Part shown: positions 54,308 through 62,812 of the stretch, one piece after another | Numbering within the stretch: the first letter of the stretch is position 1 | Layout of the letters: the number at the start of each line of letters is the position of its first letter | Assembly: GCF_036203305.1 (NCBI RefSeq) | Contig: NZ_CP108131.1 | Span: forward strand, 2,604,001-2,668,000 | DNA length: 64,000 bases | Direction of reading: 5' to 3' | Source of the DNA: Streptomyces sp. NBC_00190 | Lineage (GTDB): Bacteria; Actinomycetota; Actinomycetes; Streptomycetales; Streptomycetaceae | Notes under the pieces: generated by a model | The model's database searches: none | What the model saw: the letters and a program-made list of their open reading frames with translations, nothing else | What the model was told of the DNA's origin: nothing | Made by a program: the position numbers and the translations under genes

Positions 54308-54325
54308 AGAACTGATACCAGTTCT
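54308..54325. promoter_or_regulatory. Inverted repeat operator candidate upstream of the aldehyde dehydrogenase
   Basis: AGAACTG-ATAC-CAGTTCT, perfect 7-bp arms, 30 bases before the start. It shares AAC/GTT half sites with KstR boxes but has wider spacing, so a different TetR-type regulator may bind. Confidence 0.5.
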
Positions 54326-54415
54326 AGTTAGAGGAGTCCACGGCCGGGACAGAACAGCCCGGAAGATCCAACGACTAGTCAGAAAGGCCTGGAGGTGGTC
54401 GACTTGGGCTACTAC

Positions 54416-54429
54416 TGAAACAAGTTCTC
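54416..54429. promoter_or_regulatory. Weak KstR-like site upstream of the metallo-hydrolase
   Basis: TGAAACAAGTTCTC fits TnnAACnnGTTnnA except for the last base (C for A), 36 bases before the hydrolase start. Confidence 0.45.
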
Positions 54430-54464
54430 GTTCGGTTCGGGAGCAGTCGGGAGCAGGGGGTCTC

Positions 54465-55526
54465 ATGTCACAGGACACGCCGCAGGACACGCCACAAGTG
54501 ACCGACCACGGCGGAGGAGTGTGGGCGATCAAGGTCCCCATCCCCGACAACCCCCTCGGGCACACCCTCGTCCACGTCCTCGACACCGACCGCGGCCCGG
54601 TCCTCGTCGACACCGGCTGGGACGACCCCGAATCCTGGGACACCCTCGCCGCCGGCCTCGCCGCGCTCGGCATCGCCGTCGCCGACGTCCACGGCGTCGT
54701 CATCACCCACCACCACCCCGACCACCACGGCCTGTCCGGCCAGGTCCGCGCCGCGTCCGGAGCCTGGATCGCCATGCACGCCGCCGACACCGAGGTCGTC
54801 ATACGGACCCGGTCCGCCGAACCGGGCGTCTGGTTCGACTACATGAGCGAGAAGCTCGCGGCCGCCGGAGCCCCCGAGGAGCACCTCGCCCCGCTCCGCG
54901 CCGCCCGCACGAGCGGCCGCATGCGGACCCTGCCCGGCCTGCACGCCGCCGTCCCCGACCGGGAGATCGTCCCCGCCGAGCTGCTCCCCCTCGCCGGACG
55001 CCGGCTGCGCGCGATCTGGACCCCCGGCCACACCCCCGGCCACGTCTGCCTGCACCTGGAGGAACAGCACCCGGCGAACCTCCCCGGCAACGGCCGCCTC
55101 TTCTCCGGCGACCACCTGCTGCCCGGGATCTCCCCCCACATCGGCCTGTACGAGGCCCCCGAGGACACCCGCGCCACCGACCCCCTCGGGGACTACCTCG
55201 ACTCCCTCGAACGCATCGGGCGCCTGGGCCCGGCCGAGGTGCTCCCGGCCCACCAGCACGCCTTCACCGACGCCCCCGCCCGCGTACGGGAACTCCTCGA
55301 CCACCACGAGGAACGACTCACGGGGCTGTGGGCGCTGCTCGCCGAACCGCTGACCCCGTGGGCACTGGCGGAGCGGATGGAGTGGAACCGGCCCTGGGAG
55401 CAGATCCCGTACGGCTCCCGCAACATCGCCGTCTCGGAGGCGGAGGCCCACCTGCGGCGACTGGTGAAGCAGGGCCGCGCGGAGGCGGTCCCGGGGACCG
55501 ACCCCGTGACGTACCGGGCCCTGTAA
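54465..55526 (+). CDS. MBL-fold metallo-hydrolase
   Basis: 353 aa. Metal site THHHPDHHG near residue 84, then PGHTPGHVCLH and FSGDHLLPGI. A C-terminal winged-helix-like extension (WALAERMEWNRPW ... EAHLRRLVKQGRAEA) is typical of the LACTB2-like/BLACT_WH group. Some relatives hydrolyse acyl-CoA or lactone substrates. It is divergent from the aldehyde dehydrogenase gene. Confidence 0.88.
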   Translation: MSQDTPQDTPQVTDHGGGVWAIKVPIPDNPLGHTLVHVLDTDRGPVLVDTGWDDPESWDTLAAGLAALGIAVADVHGVVITHHHPDHHGLSGQVRAASGAWIAMHAADTEVVIRTRSAEPGVWFDYMSEKLAAAGAPEEHLAPLRAARTSGRMRTLPGLHAAVPDREIVPAELLPLAGRRLRAIWTPGHTPGHVCLHLEEQHPANLPGNGRLFSGDHLLPGISPHIGLYEAPEDTRATDPLGDYLDSLERIGRLGPAEVLPAHQHAFTDAPARVRELLDHHEERLTGLWALLAEPLTPWALAERMEWNRPWEQIPYGSRNIAVSEAEAHLRRLVKQGRAEAVPGTDPVTYRAL

Positions 55527-55571
55527 GGGGCTCGGGTGGTCGACGCCCCCGGGCGGGAGGGTTACGGGCCG

Positions 55572-55705
55572 GTAGAGTGAACCCGTCGTCCACACCTCCG
55601 TACGGGGGGAAGCCGGTGCGATTCCGGCGCTGACCCGCAACCGTGACCCGCCCTCGGCACCGCTGGGGCGGGGAGCCGGAATGCCCCGTACCGGAAGTGC
55701 GCGGC
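55572..55705 (+). promoter_or_regulatory. Cobalamin (B12) riboswitch
   Basis: The core GAAGCCGGTGCGATTCCGGC then GCTGACCCGCAACCGTGA (about 55608-55646) is the conserved B12-riboswitch receptor region including the B12 box, and GAGCCGGAATGCCCCGTACC closes the 3' side. The exact 5' limit is uncertain. It precedes the transcobalamin-like/ECF transporter operon, as expected for B12 uptake genes. Confidence 0.9.
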
Positions 55706-55773
55706 TCGTGCCGCCGGGGCCTCCGGCGGCCGGCACCGTCGAGGTAAACGGAGCCGGAGCCCGGTGCCTGAGC

Positions 55774-55807
55774 GTGCCTGCCTCCAGTTCCCCAGCAGGA
55801 GAGGCAC
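55774..55807 (+). promoter_or_regulatory. RBS-sequestering hairpin of the B12 operon
   Basis: GTGCCT(GC)CTCC at 55774-55785 can pair with GGAGAGGCAC at 55798-55807, which contains the SD AGGAGAGG of the first gene. A second hairpin lies between it and the riboswitch (GTGCCGCCGG ... CCGGCAC near 55709-55738). Translational control is therefore likely. Confidence 0.65.
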
Positions 55808-55816
55808 CCGCCCCCC

Positions 55817-57079
55817 ATGATCGTCCGCCGCAGCGCCGCCGCGCTCGCCGCCTCCGCCGTGCTCTGCGTGGGCGCCGCCCCCGCAGCCCTCGCCGACACC
55901 GCGCCGCCCGCCTCCCCCTCCGCGCCGCCGGTCATCCCGTCCGGGCTCTACGGCAAGAACGACCCGACGTACGACGGCGTGTGGCGGCAGTCCTTCGCGC
56001 TGCTCGCCCAGCACACCGTCGGCGTCAAGCCCGCCGCGCAGGCCGTGGACTGGCTGACCGGCCAGAGTTGCGCGAACGGCTCCTTCCCCTCCTTCCGCGC
56101 GGACACCGCCAAGGCGTGCGACGCCTCGACGTACATCGACTCCAACGCCACCGCGGCCGCCGTGCAGGCGCTGGCCGCGCTCGGCGGCCACGACGAGACG
56201 GTGAAGAAGGCCGTCGGCTGGCTGAAGTCCGTACAGAACGAGGACGGCGGCTGGAGCAGCAACCCCGGCGGCGCCATGGACACCGGTACGGACGCCAACT
56301 CGACCGGCATCGTGATCAGCGCCCTGGTGGCGGCCGGGGAGAAGCCGGCCGAGGTCAAGTCGAAGGCGGGCAAGTCGGCGTACGAGGCGCTGCTCGCCTT
56401 CCGGCTGGGCTGCTCCGCCGAGCCCGCCGCCGACCGGGGCGCCTTCGCCTTCCAGCCGGTCGAAGGCAAGCTGCTCGCCAACGCCGATGCCACGGCCGCC
56501 GCCGCGCTGGCCGGCCTCGGCAAGAGCGCGGCCGTCGCGCCCGCCACCACGGACACCCCCGCGGCGGCACTGGCCTGCCCGGCGGACGCCGCCGACCCGG
56601 TGGCCGCCGCCCAGGGCGCGGCCGGCTACCTGGCCGAGGCCCTCAAGAAGGACGGCCACCTCACGGCCGTCACTCCGGGAGCGGACCAGCCGACCCCGGA
56701 CACCGGCAACACCGCCGACGCGGTGATCGCCCTGGCCGCGGCCGGGCACAAGCAGTCGGCGGCGGGCGCGCTGGAATGGCTCAGGGCCAACTCGGCGCAG
56801 TGGTCGAAGGGCAGCCCGGCGGGTCTCGGCACGCTGATCCTGGCCGCACACGCGACGGGCACCGACCCGAAGTCCTTCGGCGGCACCGACCTGGTGGCGG
56901 CGCTGAACGCGACGGGCCCGGCCCCGCAGGGCGCGGACACCTCCGCGACCGGGGTGGACAGTGACAAGGACGAGCCCTCCGGCGGCCAGAACCTCTGGTG
57001 GATCGTCGGCGCGGGCGCCGCCGCCGGCATGGGCATCGGCATCCTGCTGAGCGGCCGCCGCAAGAAGAACCAGCTCTGA
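55817..57079 (+). CDS. Surface transcobalamin-like protein (prenyltransferase/squalene repeat fold)
   Basis: 420 aa. Sec signal peptide (AAALAASAVLCVGAAPAALA), alpha/alpha barrel repeats (DWLTGQSCANGSF, WLKSVQNEDGGWSSN, YLAEALKKDGHL), and a C-terminal transmembrane helix with a basic tail (LLSGRRKKNQL). The fold is that of intrinsic factor/transcobalamin; with the B12 riboswitch upstream and an ECF transporter downstream, surface capture of cobalamin is the natural role. Direct proof of ligand is lacking. Confidence 0.82.
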   Translation: MIVRRSAAALAASAVLCVGAAPAALADTAPPASPSAPPVIPSGLYGKNDPTYDGVWRQSFALLAQHTVGVKPAAQAVDWLTGQSCANGSFPSFRADTAKACDASTYIDSNATAAAVQALAALGGHDETVKKAVGWLKSVQNEDGGWSSNPGGAMDTGTDANSTGIVISALVAAGEKPAEVKSKAGKSAYEALLAFRLGCSAEPAADRGAFAFQPVEGKLLANADATAAAALAGLGKSAAVAPATTDTPAAALACPADAADPVAAAQGAAGYLAEALKKDGHLTAVTPGADQPTPDTGNTADAVIALAAAGHKQSAAGALEWLRANSAQWSKGSPAGLGTLILAAHATGTDPKSFGGTDLVAALNATGPAPQGADTSATGVDSDKDEPSGGQNLWWIVGAGAAAGMGIGILLSGRRKKNQL

Positions 57080-57762
57080 TGCCCCGCCGCCGCCCTCCGC
57101 TCGCCCTGGCCCTCACCCTCGGGATCGTGCTGGCCGTGCTGGCCGCCACCCCGGCCCTGGCTTCGAGCTACCGCTACTGGTCGTTCTGGGACGGCGCGGG
57201 CGGCCGGTGGGCGTACGCCTCCATGGGCCCCTCGACGGCCCGTCCGGCGGACGGCTCGGTGCAGGGCTTCCGCTTCGCGGTGAGCAAGGACGCGGCGGCC
57301 GAGGCGGCGCAGCCGCGGGCGGCGGCGGACTTCACGGCGATCTGCGCGGCGACCCCGGCGGCCGAGGGGAGGAAGCGGGTGGCGCTGGTCATCGACTTCG
57401 GCGTCCCGGCGGACGCCCCGGCGGGCGACGCCCCGCCGCAGCCGGAGCCGCGCACGGCCTGCGCGCAGGTGGCCCCGGAGGCCACGGCGGCCGAGGCGCT
57501 GGCGGCGGTCGCCAAACCGCTGCGCTACAACAGCGCGGCGCTGTTGTGCGCGGTCTCGGGCTATCCGGGGCAGGGCTGCGGCGAGCCGATGCCGGACGCC
57601 CCGGCCGAGCCCGTGGCCGGCGGTGAGCCCGTGGCCGGCGGTGCGAAGGGTGACGGTGAGAAGAAGGACGGCGGCCCGTCGGCGGGCCTCCTGGCGGGCA
57701 TCGCGGCGGTGGCCGCCCTGGCCGCGGCCGCCGTCTGGCAGTCCCGCCGCCGCACCCGATGA
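57079..57762 (+). CDS. Secreted membrane-anchored SCO2322-like protein
   Basis: 227 aa. Signal peptide LALALTLGIVLAVLAATPALA, an extracellular domain starting SSYRYWSFWDGAGGRWAYAS with conserved Cys residues (AICAATP, TACAQVAP, LLCAVSG, GCGEP), and a C-terminal membrane helix. I recall the family as SCO2322. TGATG overlap with the transcobalamin-like gene and ATGA with the T-component gene place it in the B12 operon; an accessory role is inferred. Confidence 0.82.
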   Translation: MPRRRPPLALALTLGIVLAVLAATPALASSYRYWSFWDGAGGRWAYASMGPSTARPADGSVQGFRFAVSKDAAAEAAQPRAAADFTAICAATPAAEGRKRVALVIDFGVPADAPAGDAPPQPEPRTACAQVAPEATAAEALAAVAKPLRYNSAALLCAVSGYPGQGCGEPMPDAPAEPVAGGEPVAGGAKGDGEKKDGGPSAGLLAGIAAVAALAAAAVWQSRRRTR

Positions 57763-59168
57763 CCTCCGACGACACGGTCATGCCGGACCCGCCGGAAGCC
57801 GGGCCGTCTCTCGGCGCGGGGCCGGCCCCGCGCACGCCCCGGCTCGCCGGGCCGCGTAACGGTGGGGCGGACGCCGGTGGCGCTCAGGCACCCACCGGAG
57901 CCACCCGCAGCCGGAGTGCGAGCCGCACGGGTGGTGCGGATGGGTACCGCGCCCGGCCGGAGGCCGGGCGCACCCCCACCGGAGCCGCACCCGGCGACGT
58001 GACCCCGGCCCGGCGGAGCCTGCCCTCGGCGCCGGATCCCGCGCACGGGCCCTCGTACGACCGCCGAAGGCGCTGGGAGGCACCCCGGGCCGACCGGGCC
58101 ACGGCCCTGCACGCGGGAGCCTGGTGGCTCTGGGCCCTCGGCCTCGCCACAGCGGCCTCCCGCACCACGAACCCCCTGCTCCTCGGCCTGATCGTCGGCG
58201 TCGCCGGCTACGTGGTCGCGGCCCGCCGGACCTCCGCCCCCTGGGCCCGTTCCTACGGGGCCTTCCTCAAGCTGGGCCTCGTCGTCATCGGCCTGCGCCT
58301 CCTCTTCTCCATGCTCCTCGGCTCCCCCATCCCCGGCTCGCACGTCCTGTTCGTCCTCCCGGAGGTCCCCCTCCCGGCCTGGGCCCAGGGCATCCGCTTC
58401 GGCGGCAAGGTCACCGCCGAGCAGCTGGTCTTCGCCTTCTACGACGGCGCCAAGCTGGCCGCCCTGCTCGTCTGCGTGGGCGCCGCGAACGCCCTCGCCA
58501 ACCCGGCCCGGCTCCTGAAGTCCCTCCCGGCCGCCCTCTACGAGGCGGGGGTCGCCGTCGTCGTCGCGATGACCTTCGCGCCGAACATGGTCGCCGACGT
58601 CGCCCGCCTGCGGACGGCCCGCCGGCTGCGCGGCCGCCCCACCGGCGGGGTGAGGGCCGTCCTCCAGATCGGCCTCCCGGTCCTCGAAGGCGCCCTCGAA
58701 CGTTCCGTCGCCACGGCCGCGTCGATGGACGCGCGGGGGTACGGGCGCACCGCGCAGGTCCCGCCCGCCGTCCGGCACACGACCAACGTCCTCACCCTCG
58801 GCGGCCTGCTCGGCATGTGCGCGGGCACCTACGGACTGCTCGCCGCGCAGGGGGCCGCGTACGGACTCCCCGTGCTCGGCATCGGCCTGGCGATGGCCCT
58901 CGCCGGCCTGCGCCTCGGCGGGCGCCGGTCGGTGCGGACCCGCTACCGGCCCGACCGCTGGGGGACGCGCGCCTGGCTGGTCGCCGGGTCGGGCGCGGCC
59001 GTCGCCGCCCTCCTCGTCTACGCGGGCACCCGCGACCCCGAGGCCCTGAGCCCGGGTGTGGTCCCGCTGGTCGCGCCCTCGCTGCCGCTGTGGCCGGCGG
59101 CCGCGATCCTGATCGGCCTGCTGCCCGCGGTCGTGGCACCCGTACCGCCCAAGGAGGCGTCGTTGTGA
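57759..59168 (+). CDS. ECF transporter transmembrane (T) component, CbiQ-like
   Basis: 469 aa. A disordered Ala/Pro/Arg-rich tail of about 115 residues precedes 6-7 membrane helices. The coupling motifs of EcfT are seen as ARRLRGRP near residue 288 and SMDARGYGR near 325, which contact the ATPases. ATG overlaps the previous gene (ATGA) and the stop overlaps the next (GTGA). Confidence 0.88.
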   Translation: MTSDDTVMPDPPEAGPSLGAGPAPRTPRLAGPRNGGADAGGAQAPTGATRSRSASRTGGADGYRARPEAGRTPTGAAPGDVTPARRSLPSAPDPAHGPSYDRRRRWEAPRADRATALHAGAWWLWALGLATAASRTTNPLLLGLIVGVAGYVVAARRTSAPWARSYGAFLKLGLVVIGLRLLFSMLLGSPIPGSHVLFVLPEVPLPAWAQGIRFGGKVTAEQLVFAFYDGAKLAALLVCVGAANALANPARLLKSLPAALYEAGVAVVVAMTFAPNMVADVARLRTARRLRGRPTGGVRAVLQIGLPVLEGALERSVATAASMDARGYGRTAQVPPAVRHTTNVLTLGGLLGMCAGTYGLLAAQGAAYGLPVLGIGLAMALAGLRLGGRRSVRTRYRPDRWGTRAWLVAGSGAAVAALLVYAGTRDPEALSPGVVPLVAPSLPLWPAAAILIGLLPAVVAPVPPKEASL

Positions 59169-60961
59169 TCCGCTTCGAGCAGGTCTCGGTCACGTACGAG
59201 GGCGCGGCGGGCCCGTCCCTCCAGGGCGTCGACCTGGAGATCCCCGAGGGCGAGCTGACGCTGCTGGTCGGGCCGTCGGGGGTCGGCAAGTCCACCCTGC
59301 TGGGTGCGGTCTGCGGTCTGGTCCCGCACTTCACCGGGGGCACGCTCCGGGGCCGGGTGACGGTCGCGGGCCGTGACACCCGTACGCACAAGCCGCGGGA
59401 GCTCGCGGACGTGGTGGGTACGGTCGGCCAGGACCCCCTGGCGCACTTCGTGACGGATGTCGTCGAGGACGAGCTGGCCTACGGGATGGAGTCCCTTGGC
59501 CTGCCACCTGCGGTGATGCGCCGCCGAGTCGAGGAGACCCTCGACCTGCTGGGCCTGAACGAACTGCGCGACCGCCCCATCGCGACGTTGTCCGGCGGGC
59601 AGCAGCAGCGGGTCGCGATCGGCTCGGTCCTGACCCCGCACCCGAAGGTCCTGGTCCTGGACGAACCCACCTCGGCCCTCGACCCGGCGGCGGCGGAGGA
59701 GGTCCTGGCGGTCCTCCAGCGCCTGGTCCACGACCTCGGCACCACCGTCCTGATGGCGGAGCACCGGCTGGAGCGTGTGGTCCAGTACGCCGACCAGGTG
59801 CTGCTCCTTCCCTCGCCGGGCGCGGCCCCGGTCCTCGGCACCCCGGCGGAGATCATGGCCGTCTCCCCGGTCCACCCCCCGGTGGTCTCCCTGGGCCGCC
59901 TCGCGGGCTGGTCCCCGCTCCCCCTCTCGATCCGCGACGCCCGCCGCCTGTCCGCCCCGCTGAAATCCCGCCTGTCGGCTGCGGCCGGGGCGCAGGGCCC
60001 GGCCCCGGACCCCGGCGGCCGACGCGAGCCAGATCCAGCCCCGCCTGGGGGCGCCCCCGGACGGAGTCCGGGGGAGATCGATGCGCGGGGGTCCGGTGGC
60101 GGAGCCCCCAGCGGCGCAGCCTCCGGGCTGCTGACGCGCCTGCTCCGCCGGAGCAAGCCGGCCCCCGACCCCGATCCCGCCCCGGCGGCAGCCGACAAGG
60201 TCGCCGAGGCCCGCAACCTCGGTGTGCGCCGCGGCCGCGCCGAAGTCCTGCGGGGGATCGACCTCGCGGTGGCGGCCGGCGAAACCGTGGCCCTCATGGG
60301 CCGCAACGGCGCCGGCAAGTCCACCCTGCTCTCGGCCCTGGTCGGCACCCTCGCCCCCACCACCGGCCAGGTGACCGTCGGCGGCCGCACCCCCCACCGC
60401 ACGGCCCCCGCCGAGATGGTCCGCCGCGTCGGCCTCGTCCCGCAGGAACCCCGCGACCTCCTCTACGCCGACACGGTGGCCGCCGAGTGCGCCGCCGCCG
60501 ACTCCGACGCGGGCGCGGCCCCCGGTACCTGCCGGGACCTGGTCTGCGATCTGCTCCCGGACGTCCCCGACGACACCCATCCCCGCGATCTGTCCGAGGG
60601 CCAGCGCCTGGCCCTCGCCCTCGCGCTGGTCCTCACCGGCCGGCCCTCCCTGCTGCTCCTCGACGAGCCCACCCGCGGTCTGGACTACGCCGCCAAGGCC
60701 CGCCTGATCGAGATCCTCCGCGCGCTCGCCGCGCAGGGCCATGCCATCGTCCTGGCCACGCACGACGTGGAGCTCGCCGCCGAGCTCGCCCACCGCGTGG
60801 TCGTGCTGGCCGGCGGGGAGATCGTCGCGGACGGCCCGACCGCCGAGGTCGTCGTCTCCTCGCCCGCCTTCGCGCCGCAGGTGGCGAAGATCCTGGCGCC
60901 CGGCCACTGGCTCACGGTGGGCCAGGTCGCCGAAGCCCTGGCCGCGGCGGACACCCCGTGA
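59165..60961 (+). CDS. ECF transporter double ATPase (EcfA1-EcfA2 fusion)
   Basis: 598 aa with two complete ABC domains. The first has Walker A GPSGVGKST, signature LSGGQQQR, Walker B VLVLDEPT. The second, from about residue 345, has GRNGAGKST, a modified signature LSEGQRLA and LLLLDEPT. The linker (about residues 280-345) is derived in part from a GC-rich hairpin repeat. It energises the T and S components encoded on each side. Start GTG overlaps the T gene stop. Confidence 0.9.
   Translation: MIRFEQVSVTYEGAAGPSLQGVDLEIPEGELTLLVGPSGVGKSTLLGAVCGLVPHFTGGTLRGRVTVAGRDTRTHKPRELADVVGTVGQDPLAHFVTDVVEDELAYGMESLGLPPAVMRRRVEETLDLLGLNELRDRPIATLSGGQQQRVAIGSVLTPHPKVLVLDEPTSALDPAAAEEVLAVLQRLVHDLGTTVLMAEHRLERVVQYADQVLLLPSPGAAPVLGTPAEIMAVSPVHPPVVSLGRLAGWSPLPLSIRDARRLSAPLKSRLSAAAGAQGPAPDPGGRREPDPAPPGGAPGRSPGEIDARGSGGGAPSGAASGLLTRLLRRSKPAPDPDPAPAAADKVAEARNLGVRRGRAEVLRGIDLAVAAGETVALMGRNGAGKSTLLSALVGTLAPTTGQVTVGGRTPHRTAPAEMVRRVGLVPQEPRDLLYADTVAAECAAADSDAGAAPGTCRDLVCDLLPDVPDDTHPRDLSEGQRLALALALVLTGRPSLLLLDEPTRGLDYAAKARLIEILRALAAQGHAIVLATHDVELAAELAHRVVVLAGGEIVADGPTAEVVVSSPAFAPQVAKILAPGHWLTVGQVAEALAAADTP
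60054..60074. repeat. Hairpin repeat inside the ATPase linker coding sequence
   Basis: CCCCCGGAC-GGA-GTCCGGGGG, a 9-bp stem of the kind scattered between Streptomyces genes, read in frame as part of the inter-domain linker. Confidence 0.6.
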
Positions 60962-61932
60962 CCGGCCCCGTGACCCGCCCCGCGACCGGCCCCGTCGCCC
61001 GCACCGCGCCCGGCCCCGTGACCCGCCCCGTCCGGATCGGCCCGCGGGCCGCCGCCGCCCTGGTCCTCGTCACCCTCATCGGCATCGCGGCCTTCGGCTG
61101 GCCGCTCCTCGCCGACCGGCAGTCCGGTCTCGCGCATTCGCAGGACGCCCCCTGGCTCTTCGCCGCACTCCTGCCCCTGCTCGTCGCCGTCGTCGTCGCG
61201 ACCATCGCCGACAACGGCATGGACGCCAAGGCGGTGGCGATGCTCGGCGTGCTCGCGGCCGTCGGAGCAGCGCTGCGGCCGCTGGGCGCGGGCACGGCCG
61301 GCCTGGAGCCCATGTTCTTCCTGATGGTGCTCAGCGGCCGCGTCCTCGGCCCCGGCTTCGGCTTCGTGCTCGGCTCGGTGACGATGTTCGCGTCGGCTCT
61401 GCTCACCGGGGGGGTCGGGCCGTGGATGCCGTTCCAGATGCTGGCCATGGGCTGGTTCTCGCTGGGCGCCGGGCTGCTGCCCGGCGCGATGGGGGTCCCC
61501 CCTGCTCGAGCGAAGCCGAGAGCTTGGGGGAGGATCCGGGGCCGGGCGGAGCTCCTGATGCTGGCGGCGTACGGCTTCGCGGGTTCGTTCGCGTACGGCA
61601 CGGTCATGAACCTGCAGGGCTGGGTGATCCTTCAGGGCATGGGGCAGGGCATCTCCTTCCACCCCGGTGAGCCGGTGGCGGCGAACCTGACGCGCTTCGC
61701 CGCGTACTGCCTGGCGACGTCGGTGGGCTGGGACCTGGGCCGGGCCGCGCTCACCGTCGTACTGACGCTCACGCTCGGCGCCACACTGCTGAAGGCCCTG
61801 CGGCGGGCGACCCGGAAGGCGGCCTTCGACGCGCCCGTCGCCTTCGCATCGGGACCGGAAGCCGCCCCGACTGCAACCCTTGAAGGGATACGAACGGCCA
61901 CAAAGGGTGAGATCCGGACCCCTCGGCGGTGA
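60958..61932 (+). CDS. ECF transporter S component, predicted cobalamin-specific
   Basis: 324 aa with about six to eight membrane helices after a Pro/Thr/Arg-rich tail made of repeated TGPV/TRPV units. The conserved block PMFFLMVLSGRVLGPGFGFVLGS and GVGPWMPFQMLAMGW are typical of the CbrV/ECF-S group. Specificity for cobalamin is inferred from the B12 riboswitch. A repeat-encoded segment GVPPARAKPRAWG lies in a loop near residue 180. GTG overlaps the ATPase stop (GTGA). Confidence 0.83.
   Translation: MTGPVTRPATGPVARTAPGPVTRPVRIGPRAAAALVLVTLIGIAAFGWPLLADRQSGLAHSQDAPWLFAALLPLLVAVVVATIADNGMDAKAVAMLGVLAAVGAALRPLGAGTAGLEPMFFLMVLSGRVLGPGFGFVLGSVTMFASALLTGGVGPWMPFQMLAMGWFSLGAGLLPGAMGVPPARAKPRAWGRIRGRAELLMLAAYGFAGSFAYGTVMNLQGWVILQGMGQGISFHPGEPVAANLTRFAAYCLATSVGWDLGRAALTVVLTLTLGATLLKALRRATRKAAFDAPVAFASGPEAAPTATLEGIRTATKGEIRTPRR
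61491..61533. repeat. Streptomyces-type intergenic repeat within the S-component gene
   Basis: GGGGGTCCCCCC followed by TGCTCGAGCGAAGCCGAGAG and CTTGGGGGAGG: a hairpin-forming element I recall as frequent between Streptomyces genes, here in frame in coding sequence. Confidence 0.6.
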
Positions 61933-62245
61933 CCCGCCCCATAGGGCCCACGTCACATACGAATCAGGATAGTAGCCTTTATCCAGGACATTTCACCCCC
62001 CTGATAGCGGCTCCCACCTGCAGGGATACCCGTCTCCCCCGAGGGCGGACGCCCCACCCCTGCTGCGAGGGCCACTAGTAAGCGGGCTCTTTGCCAGGGC
62101 TCCGGGGGGTCTGTAGAACTGGATGAGTCGCAAGGCGGCAGGGGTACTTCACCTCCCGCCGACGAACCCCTCTCCTCCGCGTGAGTGGCTCACGCATGTC
62201 TTCGGCATGCCGCGACTGCCCTTGTTCCCTTCGGAAGGTTCATCC
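61933..62245 (+). promoter_or_regulatory. Promoter and structured leader of the transglycosylase-like gene
   Basis: 313 bp without a gene. A likely promoter is TTGCCA (62091-62096), 17 bp, TAGAAC (62114-62119), giving a leader of about 120 bases. The leader contains small hairpins including GTGAG-TGG-CTCAC and GCATG-TCTTCG-GCATGC near 62180-62212. The upstream half (AT-rich patch at 61955-61985) may hold a second promoter. I see no conserved c-di-AMP riboswitch core. Confidence 0.5.
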
Positions 62246-62650
62246 GTGTCCAACGCTGTCATCCGCCGCATCGCCGCTTCCAAGAAGTCCCTCGCGGGTA
62301 CCGTCGTCGCCCTGGGTGTCGCCGGTTCCATGCTGGCCGCGGTTCCCGCGCAGGCCGCCCCGACGGGTGCCAAGGCGATCGCTCAGCAGATGATCAAGGA
62401 CCCGGCCCAGTTCGCCGCCTTCGACAAGATCGTCTCGCACGAGAGCGGTTGGGACTACACCGCGACCAACTCTTCCTCCGGCGCGTACGGCCTGGTCCAG
62501 GCCCTGCCGGCGTCGAAGATGTCCTCCGCGGGCTCGGACTGGAAGACCAACCCGGCCACCCAGATCAAGTGGGGCCTGGACTACATGAACTCCCGCTACG
62601 GCAGCCCGGTCGACGCCTGGAACTTCTGGCAGGCCAACCACTGGTACTAA
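62246..62650 (+). CDS. Secreted transglycosylase-like (SLT/Rpf-type) protein
   Basis: 134 aa. Signal peptide to about residue 37 (LAGTVVALGVAGSMLAAVPAQA). The mature domain has the lysozyme-like pattern FDKIVSHESGWDYTATNSSSG with the catalytic Glu, AYGLVQALPASKM, then IKWGLDYMNSRYGSP and a C-terminal WNFWQANHWY. Such proteins cleave peptidoglycan and act in growth or resuscitation. GTG at 62246 follows GGAAGG; an upstream ATG would lengthen the leader without a signal peptide. Confidence 0.87.
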   Translation: MSNAVIRRIAASKKSLAGTVVALGVAGSMLAAVPAQAAPTGAKAIAQQMIKDPAQFAAFDKIVSHESGWDYTATNSSSGAYGLVQALPASKMSSAGSDWKTNPATQIKWGLDYMNSRYGSPVDAWNFWQANHWY

Positions 62651-62674
62651 GCCACCAGCGGACAGCAGACATAC

Positions 62675-62721
62675 GAAGGCCCCGGTGGCCGGCCTCCCCA
62701 GGTCCGGCCACCGGGGCCTTC
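62675..62721. terminator. Bidirectional terminator
   Basis: Perfect 18-bp stem (62675-62692 and 62704-62721) with an 11-base loop, between the transglycosylase-like gene and the convergent thiolase gene. Confidence 0.9.
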
Positions 62722-62812
62722 TGCATCCCATCCCACAGGGTTCAAAGGCGCCTGCACGCGAGGCCCGCAGTCGGTGTCACAGGCGGTGCCGCAGACGGTG
62801 CCACAGGCCGCT

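Noticed and set aside
62123..62245. Upstream start for the transglycosylase-like gene
   Set aside because: It puts about 40 non-signal residues before a complete signal peptide; the GTG at 62246 has GGAAGG at the right distance.
61933..62245. c-di-AMP (ydaO) riboswitch upstream of the Rpf-like gene
   Set aside because: Expected from Streptomyces rpf genes, but I could not find the conserved core sequences.
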